55,758 nucleotides of DNA from Actinomycetes bacterium (GTDB lineage: Bacteria > Actinomycetota > Coriobacteriia > Coriobacteriales > Eggerthellaceae), in contig JAEWQO010000017.1 of assembly GCA_023460315.1 (NCBI GenBank), forward strand, positions 1-55,758, written 5' to 3'. Positions within the stretch are counted from its first letter, which is position 1, and every line of letters starts with the position of its first letter. The notes beneath the pieces were generated by a model, which ran no database searches, was not told where the DNA came from, and saw only the letters and a list, made by a program, of their open reading frames with translations. Below are positions 15,801 through 22,236 of the stretch, piece by piece. The position numbers and the translations under genes were made by a program.

Positions 15801-18800
15801 CGTCAATCCGTGCTTCATCCTCCGGGGTGGGGTTTTGCAGGCGCTCCCGCAGCTGCGCGACTTCCTCCGGGGTGAGGATATCGTCCTCCGGTTCCTGTAC
15901 GGCTTTGCGCTCCGCCGTCTTTTCTGCTTCCTGCTCGGCGGAGTGAAAGCCCTCCAGTCCCTGATGGTACAGGCTCCGGCAGATGGCGGCGGTTTCCTCC
16001 CAGGTAACAAAGGTTTTCGTCAGCTGCCGGTCCTGGGCCTCGATCTGAATACCGCGCGGCTGGGTAAAGTAGTCCGTTTCATATCCGCCGGAGGATACAA
16101 AGGTTTCGGATACGTTGGGGAACGCTTCGGCAAGGTGTGCGGCAATGCCGGAATTGTCCGTGCCTGCGGAAAGCAGCTCTGCCACAGCACGTTTGGAATC
16201 CCGCGTCAGCAGGCTGTCGGCCAGAACATCATGCACGTCCGGGTGAATATCACTTAAATCGGCGGCCAGAAAGCCGGTGATAGCCGCATTTTTGGGATTG
16301 CGGCGCAGAAGGTGTTCAAAATAGCGGAAGCTTTCGGAGCGCAGGGGTGGAATATCTGCCGCCACATGAGCATGATAAAGGTGTACCTCACGGTCAATGG
16401 AATGAATGATATAGGGCGCGTCCTGTTCCAGAAAGACCATATCGCCTGCCGCGTAGGGGCGGCCGGTTGCGGCGGACAGCTCGGCAGGCGACGGCTTCGG
16501 CGGTGCTTCGGGGAGGACGGCTCCCGGCTCCATAATGGAGAACCGTCCATCATCTAAATAGTCCTCAAACCGGGAGCGGAACATCTCCACCGGCTCCTGA
16601 TCGGGAACGGATGGCATGGTATAGTACACATATGCCTCGTCCACGCGGTCGATCACCAGCTGGACATGGGTGCCGTCTGCGGAAACAGCGTCTATGGAAT
16701 CACCCTGCTGATAAGCGATGTGCTGGCGGGGGCTCTGGTACGCCTGCTCCGGGGTTTCCAGATAACAACCGGCCTGTGCCAGCTCGGCCACGCGCTTATG
16801 GAGCTGTCCCCACGGCAGAAACTGCGTGACGGCGGGCGGGCGCTCGGACAGGGGCGACGCGGCAGGTGCGCCCTTGGAAAGATGAACGCCGCCCTCCTCG
16901 CCCAGCAGTCCCATATAGCCCTCGGCTCCGTCTGTCCGGGGCATGGTGAAGGCAAGCGGAGCGTAAATTGCCCTGAGTACCTGCGCCGCTTCCCGTGAAC
17001 GGGGATTTTCGGAGAATACCTGACCGATACGCACACGGCTTTCCGCATTTTCCACCGCCGCCCCAATCAGGGCGTCCGCTTCTTCCTGTGAGATGGTATC
17101 GGTAATGGCAGGCTGTTGTTTTTGTTCGTCCTGCTGGGTATTTGCCTGTATCATGGTCCGCTGCTGTTCTACGCCGGGCAGTACCGGCAGGGGTGCTGCG
17201 GACACCATCTCTGTCAGACCGAAATCAAACAAAGAAAGCTGTACCGGCGCGGGAGGCGCAGCCGGGAGGGGCTTTGCCGCCGCTTCGGGCATGGGCAGAC
17301 TGTTCCGCCCCGGAAACAGGGTATAGCTGCCGTCCCGGAATGCGGTCAGACTGTCAAAAGCAGTGCGGCGGCTTTCATAATACCGGTCGTCGGGATGGGT
17401 TCCTTCCAAGATGGGGTTCATAGCCGCAAGAAGTTCCTCCACCTTTGCCGGATTGTCCAGCAGCTCCCGCACAGACTTCTGGCTGGCGCTGTCAAAGTAC
17501 CCGGAATCGGCGTAGGGGCGCGGAATGTCGCCGGGCAGACCGTAATAAAAGGACGTTACCTCTCTGGCCAGTGTCTGCCGCTCATATTCCGGGATGCGGT
17601 CCAGATCGGCGCGGGTCATGTAGCGGCCCTCGGCTATCAGCTTGCCGACGCGCTTGGCGGCCGCATTCCAGTTCAGCTCCACTGTGTCGTATGGCTCGCT
17701 CAGGCCGCCCCGTGTCAGCTTGAGCTTTCCGTGCAGGCCGTCATACCAGCTGTCGTCCGCGCCGCCCAGCGCATGGCTGCCTCCGCCGTTCCCGTACTCG
17801 TTTTTTATAAAGTCGGCCTGCTCCTTGGGGGTGTGTCCTTGCAGGAAAAAGGAGAAAATACGGTATTTGCTGGCTTCAATATTGCTTCCTTTTGTGAGAA
17901 AAGCATCCACCTCATCCTGCGTGATGAAGCGCATGGCGGCAAGGCCCCGCACCTCCCGGACAGGAAAGGCATGTGGACGGATACCGGCATCCCGGACATC
18001 CTCTAACATCCGGTGCGGGTCATGCCAAAAGCGTTTGGGCGCGTCCGGTTCGGTGGAAAGCGCGGCGACATCCTCCGCCAGCCGCTCCAGAAGCAGGCTG
18101 TATTCGCCAAGCTCCCCCTGATCGCCTAAAAACTCCGCTACATGCCGGGCATCATCCGGAAAGCCGCCGCGTTCGCTTCGCCAGCCCTCCGGCATTTCCC
18201 GAAAATCCCGGAAGTCGTCGCGGTACAGAAACAGCAGCCGCTCGGCCAGCTCCCGATGCTCATTGGGAATGGCCTCGTCCAGCAGATCGCCGGAGATGTA
18301 TTGCCCGGCCTCTAAAAGCTCCCGGATGCGCACGGCGGCCTGCTCCCAGCTTACTTCCACCCGGTCGGATGCGCGCAGGGCGCTGTCTCCCCGGCCAAGC
18401 GTAATACCGTTCGGCTTGAACCAGACCGCCAGGCTGTCGTTACCAAAGCGGAAGCCCTTGCCGCCCTCCGTGATATGCCGATACTTCGCCACATACTCCC
18501 GGCGCAAAAAATCGGCGTTATCGGCAGGACTCTTGTTTTTCATGAAATAGGCGGCAATACGCAGAACGCTTCGGCTTTCATTCCCGCCGTCGCGCAAAAC
18601 AGCGTCCACCTCCTCGGCGGTGATGGAGGAGGCGCGCAGTGCTTCGACAATCGGTACAGCGGAAACAGCGGGCGGCTCCAAGGTATTTTCAACCTGGGAA
18701 TACCCTTGCGGGTTTGTGCTTTCCGGCAAAGAAATACCGCCCGAAACAGGTTCTTCCTGTTCGGGCGGCGCTGCCGGTTCTTCGTTTAGATGTAGATCAG

Positions 18801-19935
18801 CTCGTGGAGTATCACTTCCTCCGCCTGCTGACGCAGGCTGTTCATATGGGCCGTCCAGGCCATCTGGTCGGCTTTCTTGTCCGGGGGCGGATTCTTCTGC
18901 GTCAGTCCGGCCATCAGCTGCTCCATACGCCGGTTGGCTGTTTCCTCCGTTTCCCACAGGTGGGGGTACAGCTTCTCGCTCAGAAGAAGGGAATTGTAGG
19001 ATATGGCCCGGTGCTGCTTGAGAAAGCTCCGGCGCAGCCTGCCATACTTGCCCAGGGTCGCGTTCTCTGCTCCCGGCTGGGGTGTCAGGGCCAGATTGGG
19101 CAGCAGATAATCCCCGCTGCGGCTGTAAATGAGATCGTTCATGCTCGTCGCTCCTTTCGGCATCCAGCGCCTGATTCACCGCGCGCTGGCGCTCGTATTG
19201 TTTAATGACTGCTCCAATTTCCCGCAAAACCTGCTGCGACAGATCACTGACCGCCGTGCCCAGCGCATAGACCGCCGAAACGGTATTAAAGTCGAAAATG
19301 GGCTGAAAGTCCTCGTCCTCAAAATAGGCGTCGGTATCCAGTCCGCAGCGGGACATCAGGCTGTAGGCTACGCTGACGGTGGCGGCTGCCCGGAACGATA
19401 CGCCGAGATTATATTCGTCGAAGTCCTCCAGAAAGCTGCCCTCGGCGCTGTAGCCGATTTCGCGGTCGTTATCCTCATAATACTCCCGGACGAGCTGGGT
19501 GGCAATGTTGTAAAGGGCATCATTCAGATTGCCCTCCACGCCGTCGTAATTTTGGGAAAGCGCCGCCATGACCGGTGCTTCATGCTCCGGGCGCATTTCC
19601 CAAAGATAGGGTCTGCGGGCGTTTTCATGGGCCGGTTCGGTATCGGAAATGTCGAACACATATTTCAGGCGGGGGCGTTCACCGCTGTCGTCAATGAGGG
19701 CGATGCCTCTGGAGCCGCGCCGCACCCAGCGGTGCATAGGGTCATTCCAGAGCTCAATGGGCGCGCAGGCCGTGGCTTCCGGCCGCTGGGAATAAATCAT
19801 GAGCTGTTCTGCAAAAGGATATTTGTACAGGCGGGCGGCGGTGTCCAGAAAGCGGGTCCATTCGGCGCGCTGCCGTGTAACCTGCTCGGCCTGCCGCTCC
19901 GCCATTTGTGCATAGAGTTGAAATTTGGTCGCCAA
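9844..19935 (-). CDS. Giant DNA methylase / SNF2 helicase of the conjugative element
   Basis: A 3363-residue cytoplasmic protein starting with TTG behind GAGGAGG. Residues 1-150 resemble an ArdC-type N-terminal segment. From about 435 to 1600 there are five diverged copies of a 100-120 residue module ending in W....RI..LI..G.Y, mixed with three SH3-like units starting Y..GD. A methyltransferase fold follows with VLEPSCGVGHFFG (about 1812) and GNVPFGDYK (about 1882) in place of NPPY. The helicase has HEVGAGKT (about 2522), the DEAH box FIDEAHNF (about 2685) and the EQRAGRIVRFGNQ motif VI (about 3018). The C-terminus carries KPSILESL. Homologous proteins occur in Tn1549-like elements and are thought to protect or process incoming DNA; the activity is not established. 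Confidence 0.85.
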   Translation of the reverse strand: MATKFQLYAQMAERQAEQVTRQRAEWTRFLDTAARLYKYPFAEQLMIYSQRPEATACAPIELWNDPMHRWVRRGSRGIALIDDSGERPRLKYVFDISDTEPAHENARRPYLWEMRPEHEAPVMAALSQNYDGVEGNLNDALYNIATQLVREYYEDNDREIGYSAEGSFLEDFDEYNLGVSFRAAATVSVAYSLMSRCGLDTDAYFEDEDFQPIFDFNTVSAVYALGTAVSDLSQQVLREIGAVIKQYERQRAVNQALDAERSDEHERSHLQPQRGLSAAQSGPDTPAGSRERDPGQVWQAAPELSQAAPGHILQFPSSEREAVPPPVGNGGNSQPAYGAADGRTDAEESAPGQESRPDGLDGPYEQPASAGGGSDTPRADLHLNEEPAAPPEQEEPVSGGISLPESTNPQGYSQVENTLEPPAVSAVPIVEALRASSITAEEVDAVLRDGGNESRSVLRIAAYFMKNKSPADNADFLRREYVAKYRHITEGGKGFRFGNDSLAVWFKPNGITLGRGDSALRASDRVEVSWEQAAVRIRELLEAGQYISGDLLDEAIPNEHRELAERLLFLYRDDFRDFREMPEGWRSERGGFPDDARHVAEFLGDQGELGEYSLLLERLAEDVAALSTEPDAPKRFWHDPHRMLEDVRDAGIRPHAFPVREVRGLAAMRFITQDEVDAFLTKGSNIEASKYRIFSFFLQGHTPKEQADFIKNEYGNGGGSHALGGADDSWYDGLHGKLKLTRGGLSEPYDTVELNWNAAAKRVGKLIAEGRYMTRADLDRIPEYERQTLAREVTSFYYGLPGDIPRPYADSGYFDSASQKSVRELLDNPAKVEELLAAMNPILEGTHPDDRYYESRRTAFDSLTAFRDGSYTLFPGRNSLPMPEAAAKPLPAAPPAPVQLSLFDFGLTEMVSAAPLPVLPGVEQQRTMIQANTQQDEQKQQPAITDTISQEEADALIGAAVENAESRVRIGQVFSENPRSREAAQVLRAIYAPLAFTMPRTDGAEGYMGLLGEEGGVHLSKGAPAASPLSERPPAVTQFLPWGQLHKRVAELAQAGCYLETPEQAYQSPRQHIAYQQGDSIDAVSADGTHVQLVIDRVDEAYVYYTMPSVPDQEPVEMFRSRFEDYLDDGRFSIMEPGAVLPEAPPKPSPAELSAATGRPYAAGDMVFLEQDAPYIIHSIDREVHLYHAHVAADIPPLRSESFRYFEHLLRRNPKNAAITGFLAADLSDIHPDVHDVLADSLLTRDSKRAVAELLSAGTDNSGIAAHLAEAFPNVSETFVSSGGYETDYFTQPRGIQIEAQDRQLTKTFVTWEETAAICRSLYHQGLEGFHSAEQEAEKTAERKAVQEPEDDILTPEEVAQLRERLQNPTPEDEARIDGMLAFAERAASEYEAELGLTPEPAASADAIHTLAEDISLLFEDTAGAPPFDETEDFDLAAELENQLRAGEIGQAEELLRSLSSFRTHDAELEAQADQLLERLHALNRALPEEPAQRTEQEILDDALRVWNGHVESKVMVYQYVRDFPRARDTADFLKTEFADYAEDIEDFSAFPVALPDGTEEHLPWPKVQRRIAQLIEAGAFLNPDEMTLVEREYDFDSEEPAELETVAGPQQDLPRYQEGDTVFLEDDREFRIDRIGDREISLQDMTFAQGVGFPIFRAVGITEFDQLLQNNPRNAGLFEPQAETEQLPDLPPASNYRITDDHLGEGGPKARFAANIAAIRLLKQLEAEARPAVQAEHEILSRYVGWGGLSQAFDAGNEGWQKEYTELKTLLTPDEYEKARESVLNAHYTPPIVIRAIYDAVARMGFKTGNVLEPSCGVGHFFGLLPEGMRGSRLYGVELDDLSARISATLYPGATIMAKGFEKTSFPDSFFDLAVGNVPFGDYKIFDPAYNRHNLFIHDYFIAKTIDKVRAGGVVALITSNGVSGGTFDKRDSKARRYMAERCDLIGAIRLPDNAFKAAAGTDMTTDILFLQKREVPRSLTTDMPDWVSVDIFHEHEHELESGEIRRTVLTLNNYYREHPEMVLGKLTVESGPFGPQLSCKPEEAALSDRLREAVSHLQASIPEAVTELDELSDSGSGFSIAADTHVKNFSYVLATAVKSGDDWYAAKLGQGDVYYRENSRMYRVELPTATLDRIQGMVELRDCVHALIDCQLNDYDDAAIRSQQQKLNTLYDAFTAEYGLINSVANNRAFTADSSYFLLSSLELLDEDGKLERKADMFTKRTIKQKSVVTSVDTASEALAVSIGERARVDLDYMEELSGLSHDKLIEDLRGVIFLNAGYADSPEQAYVTADEYLSGNVREKLRLARAAAAVNPDISINVEALEKAQPKELEAGEIGVRLGSTWIDPMYFQQFMYELLQSPRNIQNISKVNYSAYTGEWQVTGKGRIPYNNIAAHVTYGTERRNAYEIIEDTLNLRDARVYDTIIENGQEKRVLNKKETTLAQQRQELIKQAFKDWIWQDPQRRQRLVRKYNELFNSCRSREYDGSHIVFTGMNPEFTIRSYQANAIARILYGGNTLLAHEVGAGKTFEMVAAAMEGKRLGLCSKSLFAVPNHIIDQIAADFLRLYPSANILVATKRDFEMRNRKKFCAKIATGDYDAVILGHSQLEKIPISNERQERLLQEQLWEVLEGIEEAQRAKGENFTVKQLQRTKKRLEIRLEKIREGKHRDDVVTFEQLGVDRLFIDEAHNFKNLFIYTKMRNVAGLSTTEAQKSNDLFLKCRYMDELTGGKGIIFATGTPVSNSMTEIYTMQRYLQYATLERNNLMHFDCWASIFGETVTAMELAPEGTGYRARTRFSRFHNLPELMGMFSEVADIKTADMLDLQRPDAHFETIVVKPSALQQEMVEALSERAADVHRGIVDPKEDNMLKITSDGRKIGLDQRLIDPLLPDDADSKVNACMENIHRVWERTQSDRLTQLVFCDFSTPNKDGRFNVYDDIRDKLLEKGIPEQEMAFIHDANTDVRKRELFAKVRKGQVRILFGSTFKMGAGTNVQDRLITMHDLDCPWRPADLEQRAGRIVRFGNQNPEVFIYRYATEGTFDAYLWQTVENKQKFISQIMTSKSPVRSCEDVDETALSYAEIKALCSGNPLIKEKIDLDIEVARLRLLKSEHQNQRHRLEDDLLENFPKSIQSAREKIAGLEQDLQRLNAHLPKELPAPAIPVEGGEAKPETAGKTPFAPMTVLGITYAEKEAAGKALLEACKSVKGSEAVNIGAYLGFDLHLSFDTVYKKFRLSMKGALSHSIDMGVDTFGNITRMNNALKVDIPQHLESNRVYLENLNQQVENARKELDKPFAMERELSEKETRLALINAELNIDDGRAPLEAASLGSAQSAKSKPSILESLRVSSHTSKPASRPDRTAENSL

Positions 19936-19941
19936 AATGAA

Positions 19942-20160
19942 TCACACCTCCTCGTCAAAATCATCGGTTACTGTAAGGTCGAGAGCATCGAACGCTTCCT
20001 CGCTCATGCCCTCTAAGCGGGAAAGCACCTGGAGCGCCAGCTCCCGCAGCTCCGGCTCCTCCATATCGGGCAGGCTTTCATGGATAGCGCTCATCAGTCT
20101 GCCCCGGCCGGTAACATGATAAATACACATCAAATTTATTTCTTCTATGGTAAAATCCAT
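19942..20160 (-). CDS. Small transposon-transfer-assisting-like protein
   Basis: A 72-residue acidic protein, FTIEEINLMCIYH...GRGRLMSAI...LRELALQVLSRL, of the short family found just upstream of the giant helicase in Tn1549-like elements. The ATG at 20160 (MDFTIEE) is used because the GGGAGG site is 7 bp away; the ATG two codons earlier touches it. The upstream gene's stop lies inside this ribosome site, and this gene's own last residues (EEV) are encoded by the helicase ribosome site, so translation of the run is likely coupled. Function is inferred only from its constant position. Confidence 0.7.
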   Translation of the reverse strand: MDFTIEEINLMCIYHVTGRGRLMSAIHESLPDMEEPELRELALQVLSRLEGMSEEAFDALDLTVTDDFDEEV

Positions 20161-20162
20161 CT

Positions 20163-21461
20163 TCATACCTCCCGTTCATTGTCGCGTTTGGGTGCTGTTT
20201 TAGGGGAATCCTGTCCCTGTGCCGCCACTTTTTTGCCCTCCTGTAGCCGGGCAAGGATGGAGGGCTTCTTGCTTGCACCCGGCTCATTTTTTTCAGGCAG
20301 CTTCCGCTGCTTTGCCAGATAGTCGGCCAAGCGCCGGTGCAGCCGGTCCGCTTGAAGCCCAAGCGCAGAGGGTTCCTGCGCGTCCGGGGACGACTGCACC
20401 AATTCCTGCAAATGCGCCAGAATATATCCGGCCTCCTTGCTCCCGGCACTTATATGGTGCGTGTCCTCGGCAATCGCCTGTTTGGCTGCCTTTGTGTCAA
20501 AAACCGGATTGGCGGTATCCTCAATTTCAAGCTCCGCCCGGTATTCCCACGGTGCAAACGCCTCTAAAATCACATGGTATTCTTTCGCCAGTGTTTCAGC
20601 CTCCCGCAACAGAAGCATTTCCCCACGGGGAACCTCTGCATGTAACTCCCGCTGTCCTTTTCGGATAGAAAATGCCGTGCTGTCAAAGGGCAGCGCATCC
20701 AGCAGACGGGTGAGCTGTTCGGCATGAAAGGTATTGGCGACAAAGGAAGGCAGTTCTACGGAGAAATACTGCTGATCCGGGCTGTTTGCCTCAGAAAGTT
20801 TTCCGAAAGACTCCATGATTTTTTCGGAATAGTACGATAGGCGCTCATCATACAGATTGCTGGTATGAAGCCACAGGTCGCCGGGCTCGGCTTCCAGGGA
20901 GCGGACTACATACTGCCGGTTCAGCAGCTCCTCCAAAGCATGGGTGTCGGCTGGCTCATGACGCCAGTATTTCATTTCCGGAAGTTCCTGGGGATAGGCT
21001 CTGTCAAATTCCTGTTTTGACATAACGGTCTGTGCGCCGTGGTCATAGGCGTCTGTGAGAAACAGTCGCATAGTCTGGTAAGAGAGCGCGTTTTCCCGGA
21101 CAAATGCCCCATATGCCTGTAAGTCAATTTCAAACAGGCTGCCCATCAGTTTTCCTTCCTGAACGCCCGTTACCTCAACGGCATAGGCCAGCTTGCGTTC
21201 ATGGTTCGCTCCATTCGCGTGATACTGAACGCCGTTAAAGCCCCGTGTGTCCTTTAAGAACACATCGCGTTCGCTGTAGCAGTCGATTCCGGCAGGATAG
21301 GATATCCAGATCAGGGTTTTCTCGGTGGGATCGTCCATTTGGGCCGTCCGCTTCATCTGTCCGATACTGATGCCAAGATCATTCTCAAGATGCCAGGCCG
21401 TATTGTTTCGGGCTATGTCGTCCAGAGCTTTTTGCAGGTCAATATTCTCAATTTGAAGCAC
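20163..21461 (-). CDS. Element protein of unknown function with KPSIL tail
   Basis: A 432-residue soluble protein that I do not recognise. GTG at 21461 (MLQIENIDL) is preferred to the GTG at 21467, because GGGAGG lies 7 bp before the former and only 1 bp before the latter. The body has three mixed alpha/beta segments with many aromatic residues and no catalytic motif that I can name. Residues about 397-432 are the basic, probably disordered tail KPSILARLQEGKK...EREV shared with the next two upstream genes. The final REV codons are the ribosome site of the downstream gene. Its place among antirestriction and DNA-processing genes suggests a role in recipient establishment. Confidence 0.7.
   Translation of the reverse strand: MLQIENIDLQKALDDIARNNTAWHLENDLGISIGQMKRTAQMDDPTEKTLIWISYPAGIDCYSERDVFLKDTRGFNGVQYHANGANHERKLAYAVEVTGVQEGKLMGSLFEIDLQAYGAFVRENALSYQTMRLFLTDAYDHGAQTVMSKQEFDRAYPQELPEMKYWRHEPADTHALEELLNRQYVVRSLEAEPGDLWLHTSNLYDERLSYYSEKIMESFGKLSEANSPDQQYFSVELPSFVANTFHAEQLTRLLDALPFDSTAFSIRKGQRELHAEVPRGEMLLLREAETLAKEYHVILEAFAPWEYRAELEIEDTANPVFDTKAAKQAIAEDTHHISAGSKEAGYILAHLQELVQSSPDAQEPSALGLQADRLHRRLADYLAKQRKLPEKNEPGASKKPSILARLQEGKKVAAQGQDSPKTAPKRDNEREV
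20167..20267. repeat. Tail cassette A (101-bp repeat)
   Basis: Gene-end repeat coding for the KPSILARLQEGKK...REV tail and carrying the next gene's ribosome site. It matches cassette B (21468-21568) without gaps at about nine positions in ten or better, and cassette C (22241-22338) less closely. Confidence 0.85.
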
Positions 21462-21463
21462 GA

Positions 21464-22234
21464 TCACACCTCCCGTTCACTGTCGCGTTTTGGCGTTGTT
21501 TTAGGGGAATCCTGCCCCTGTGCCGCCGCTTTTTTGCCCTCCTGTAGCCGGGCAAGGATGGAGGGCTTATCTGCGCCCTCTCGGTTTGCCGGCAGAGCTT
21601 CCGGTTCCTCCGGCTCAGCGTTTTGACAGTAATCCAGATAATAGCACACATCAAAGCAGCCGTCCGAGAGTGTAGCGTCAGCCACCGCCTCCGTCTGCTC
21701 CAGCAGGTGCAGAATGCTCTTTTGATGGGCCGCAATGAAATCCGCGCCGCCCAATTCGGGAGGGAGATCATCAAAACCCATAATCCAGTTCCCCTGCGTG
21801 GTGTTCTGCGTTCCCTCCTGAACGATATGCTCCGCAATCCGCTGGAGGCTGCTTTCCAGCTCCAGCAATCGGGACAGGAAGCCGTCCAGAACAGTGGGGT
21901 GAGAATTCAGAATATAGAATTCCATGTCCTTATGAGGTAGGGAAAAACTCTTTGCCCATTGCTTATGCGCGTTGGAATAACGTCCATCATACTCATGCTG
22001 CTGAACAAGGTGCGCCAGCACCCAGGAAACACGGTGCAGACCGTATTCGGAAACCGCAGCCTGTGCGGCGGTTTTCAGGTCATAATGGTAAAGTTCGTAA
22101 TTGTTGTCGGATATGGCCTGGTCAATAGCCCCGGCACAAGCGCAGTTACGCTTTTTACTCTCCCGGTATTGCGGCAATTCGCCATTCTGACGCGCGGTGT
22201 CCACCGACTGCGTATATACCTGATCTTCGTACAT
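21464..22234 (-). CDS. DUF3849-like protein with KPSIL tail
   Basis: A 256-residue protein. Residues 1-110 match what I know as the DUF3849 pattern: VYTQSVDTARQNGEL..YRES...C..AI..AI, then WVLAHLVQQHEYDGRYS.A...WA. The middle 100 residues have a second helical region with conserved Trp and Asp. The last 36 residues are KPSILARLQEGKKAAAQGQ...EREV. The ATG at 22234 lies 7 bp after GGGAGG, which is inside the end of the upstream gene. DUF3849 proteins recur in conjugative elements of Clostridia, often with ArdC; their biochemical role is unknown. The tail is almost identical to that of the downstream gene, also at DNA level. Confidence 0.75.
   Translation of the reverse strand: MYEDQVYTQSVDTARQNGELPQYRESKKRNCACAGAIDQAISDNNYELYHYDLKTAAQAAVSEYGLHRVSWVLAHLVQQHEYDGRYSNAHKQWAKSFSLPHKDMEFYILNSHPTVLDGFLSRLLELESSLQRIAEHIVQEGTQNTTQGNWIMGFDDLPPELGGADFIAAHQKSILHLLEQTEAVADATLSDGCFDVCYYLDYCQNAEPEEPEALPANREGADKPSILARLQEGKKAAAQGQDSPKTTPKRDSEREV
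21468..21568. repeat. Tail cassette B (101-bp repeat)
   Basis: Closest partner of cassette A at 20167-20267, same length and frame. It spans the 3' end of the DUF3849-like gene and the ribosome site of the following gene. Confidence 0.85.
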
Positions 22235-22236
22235 CT

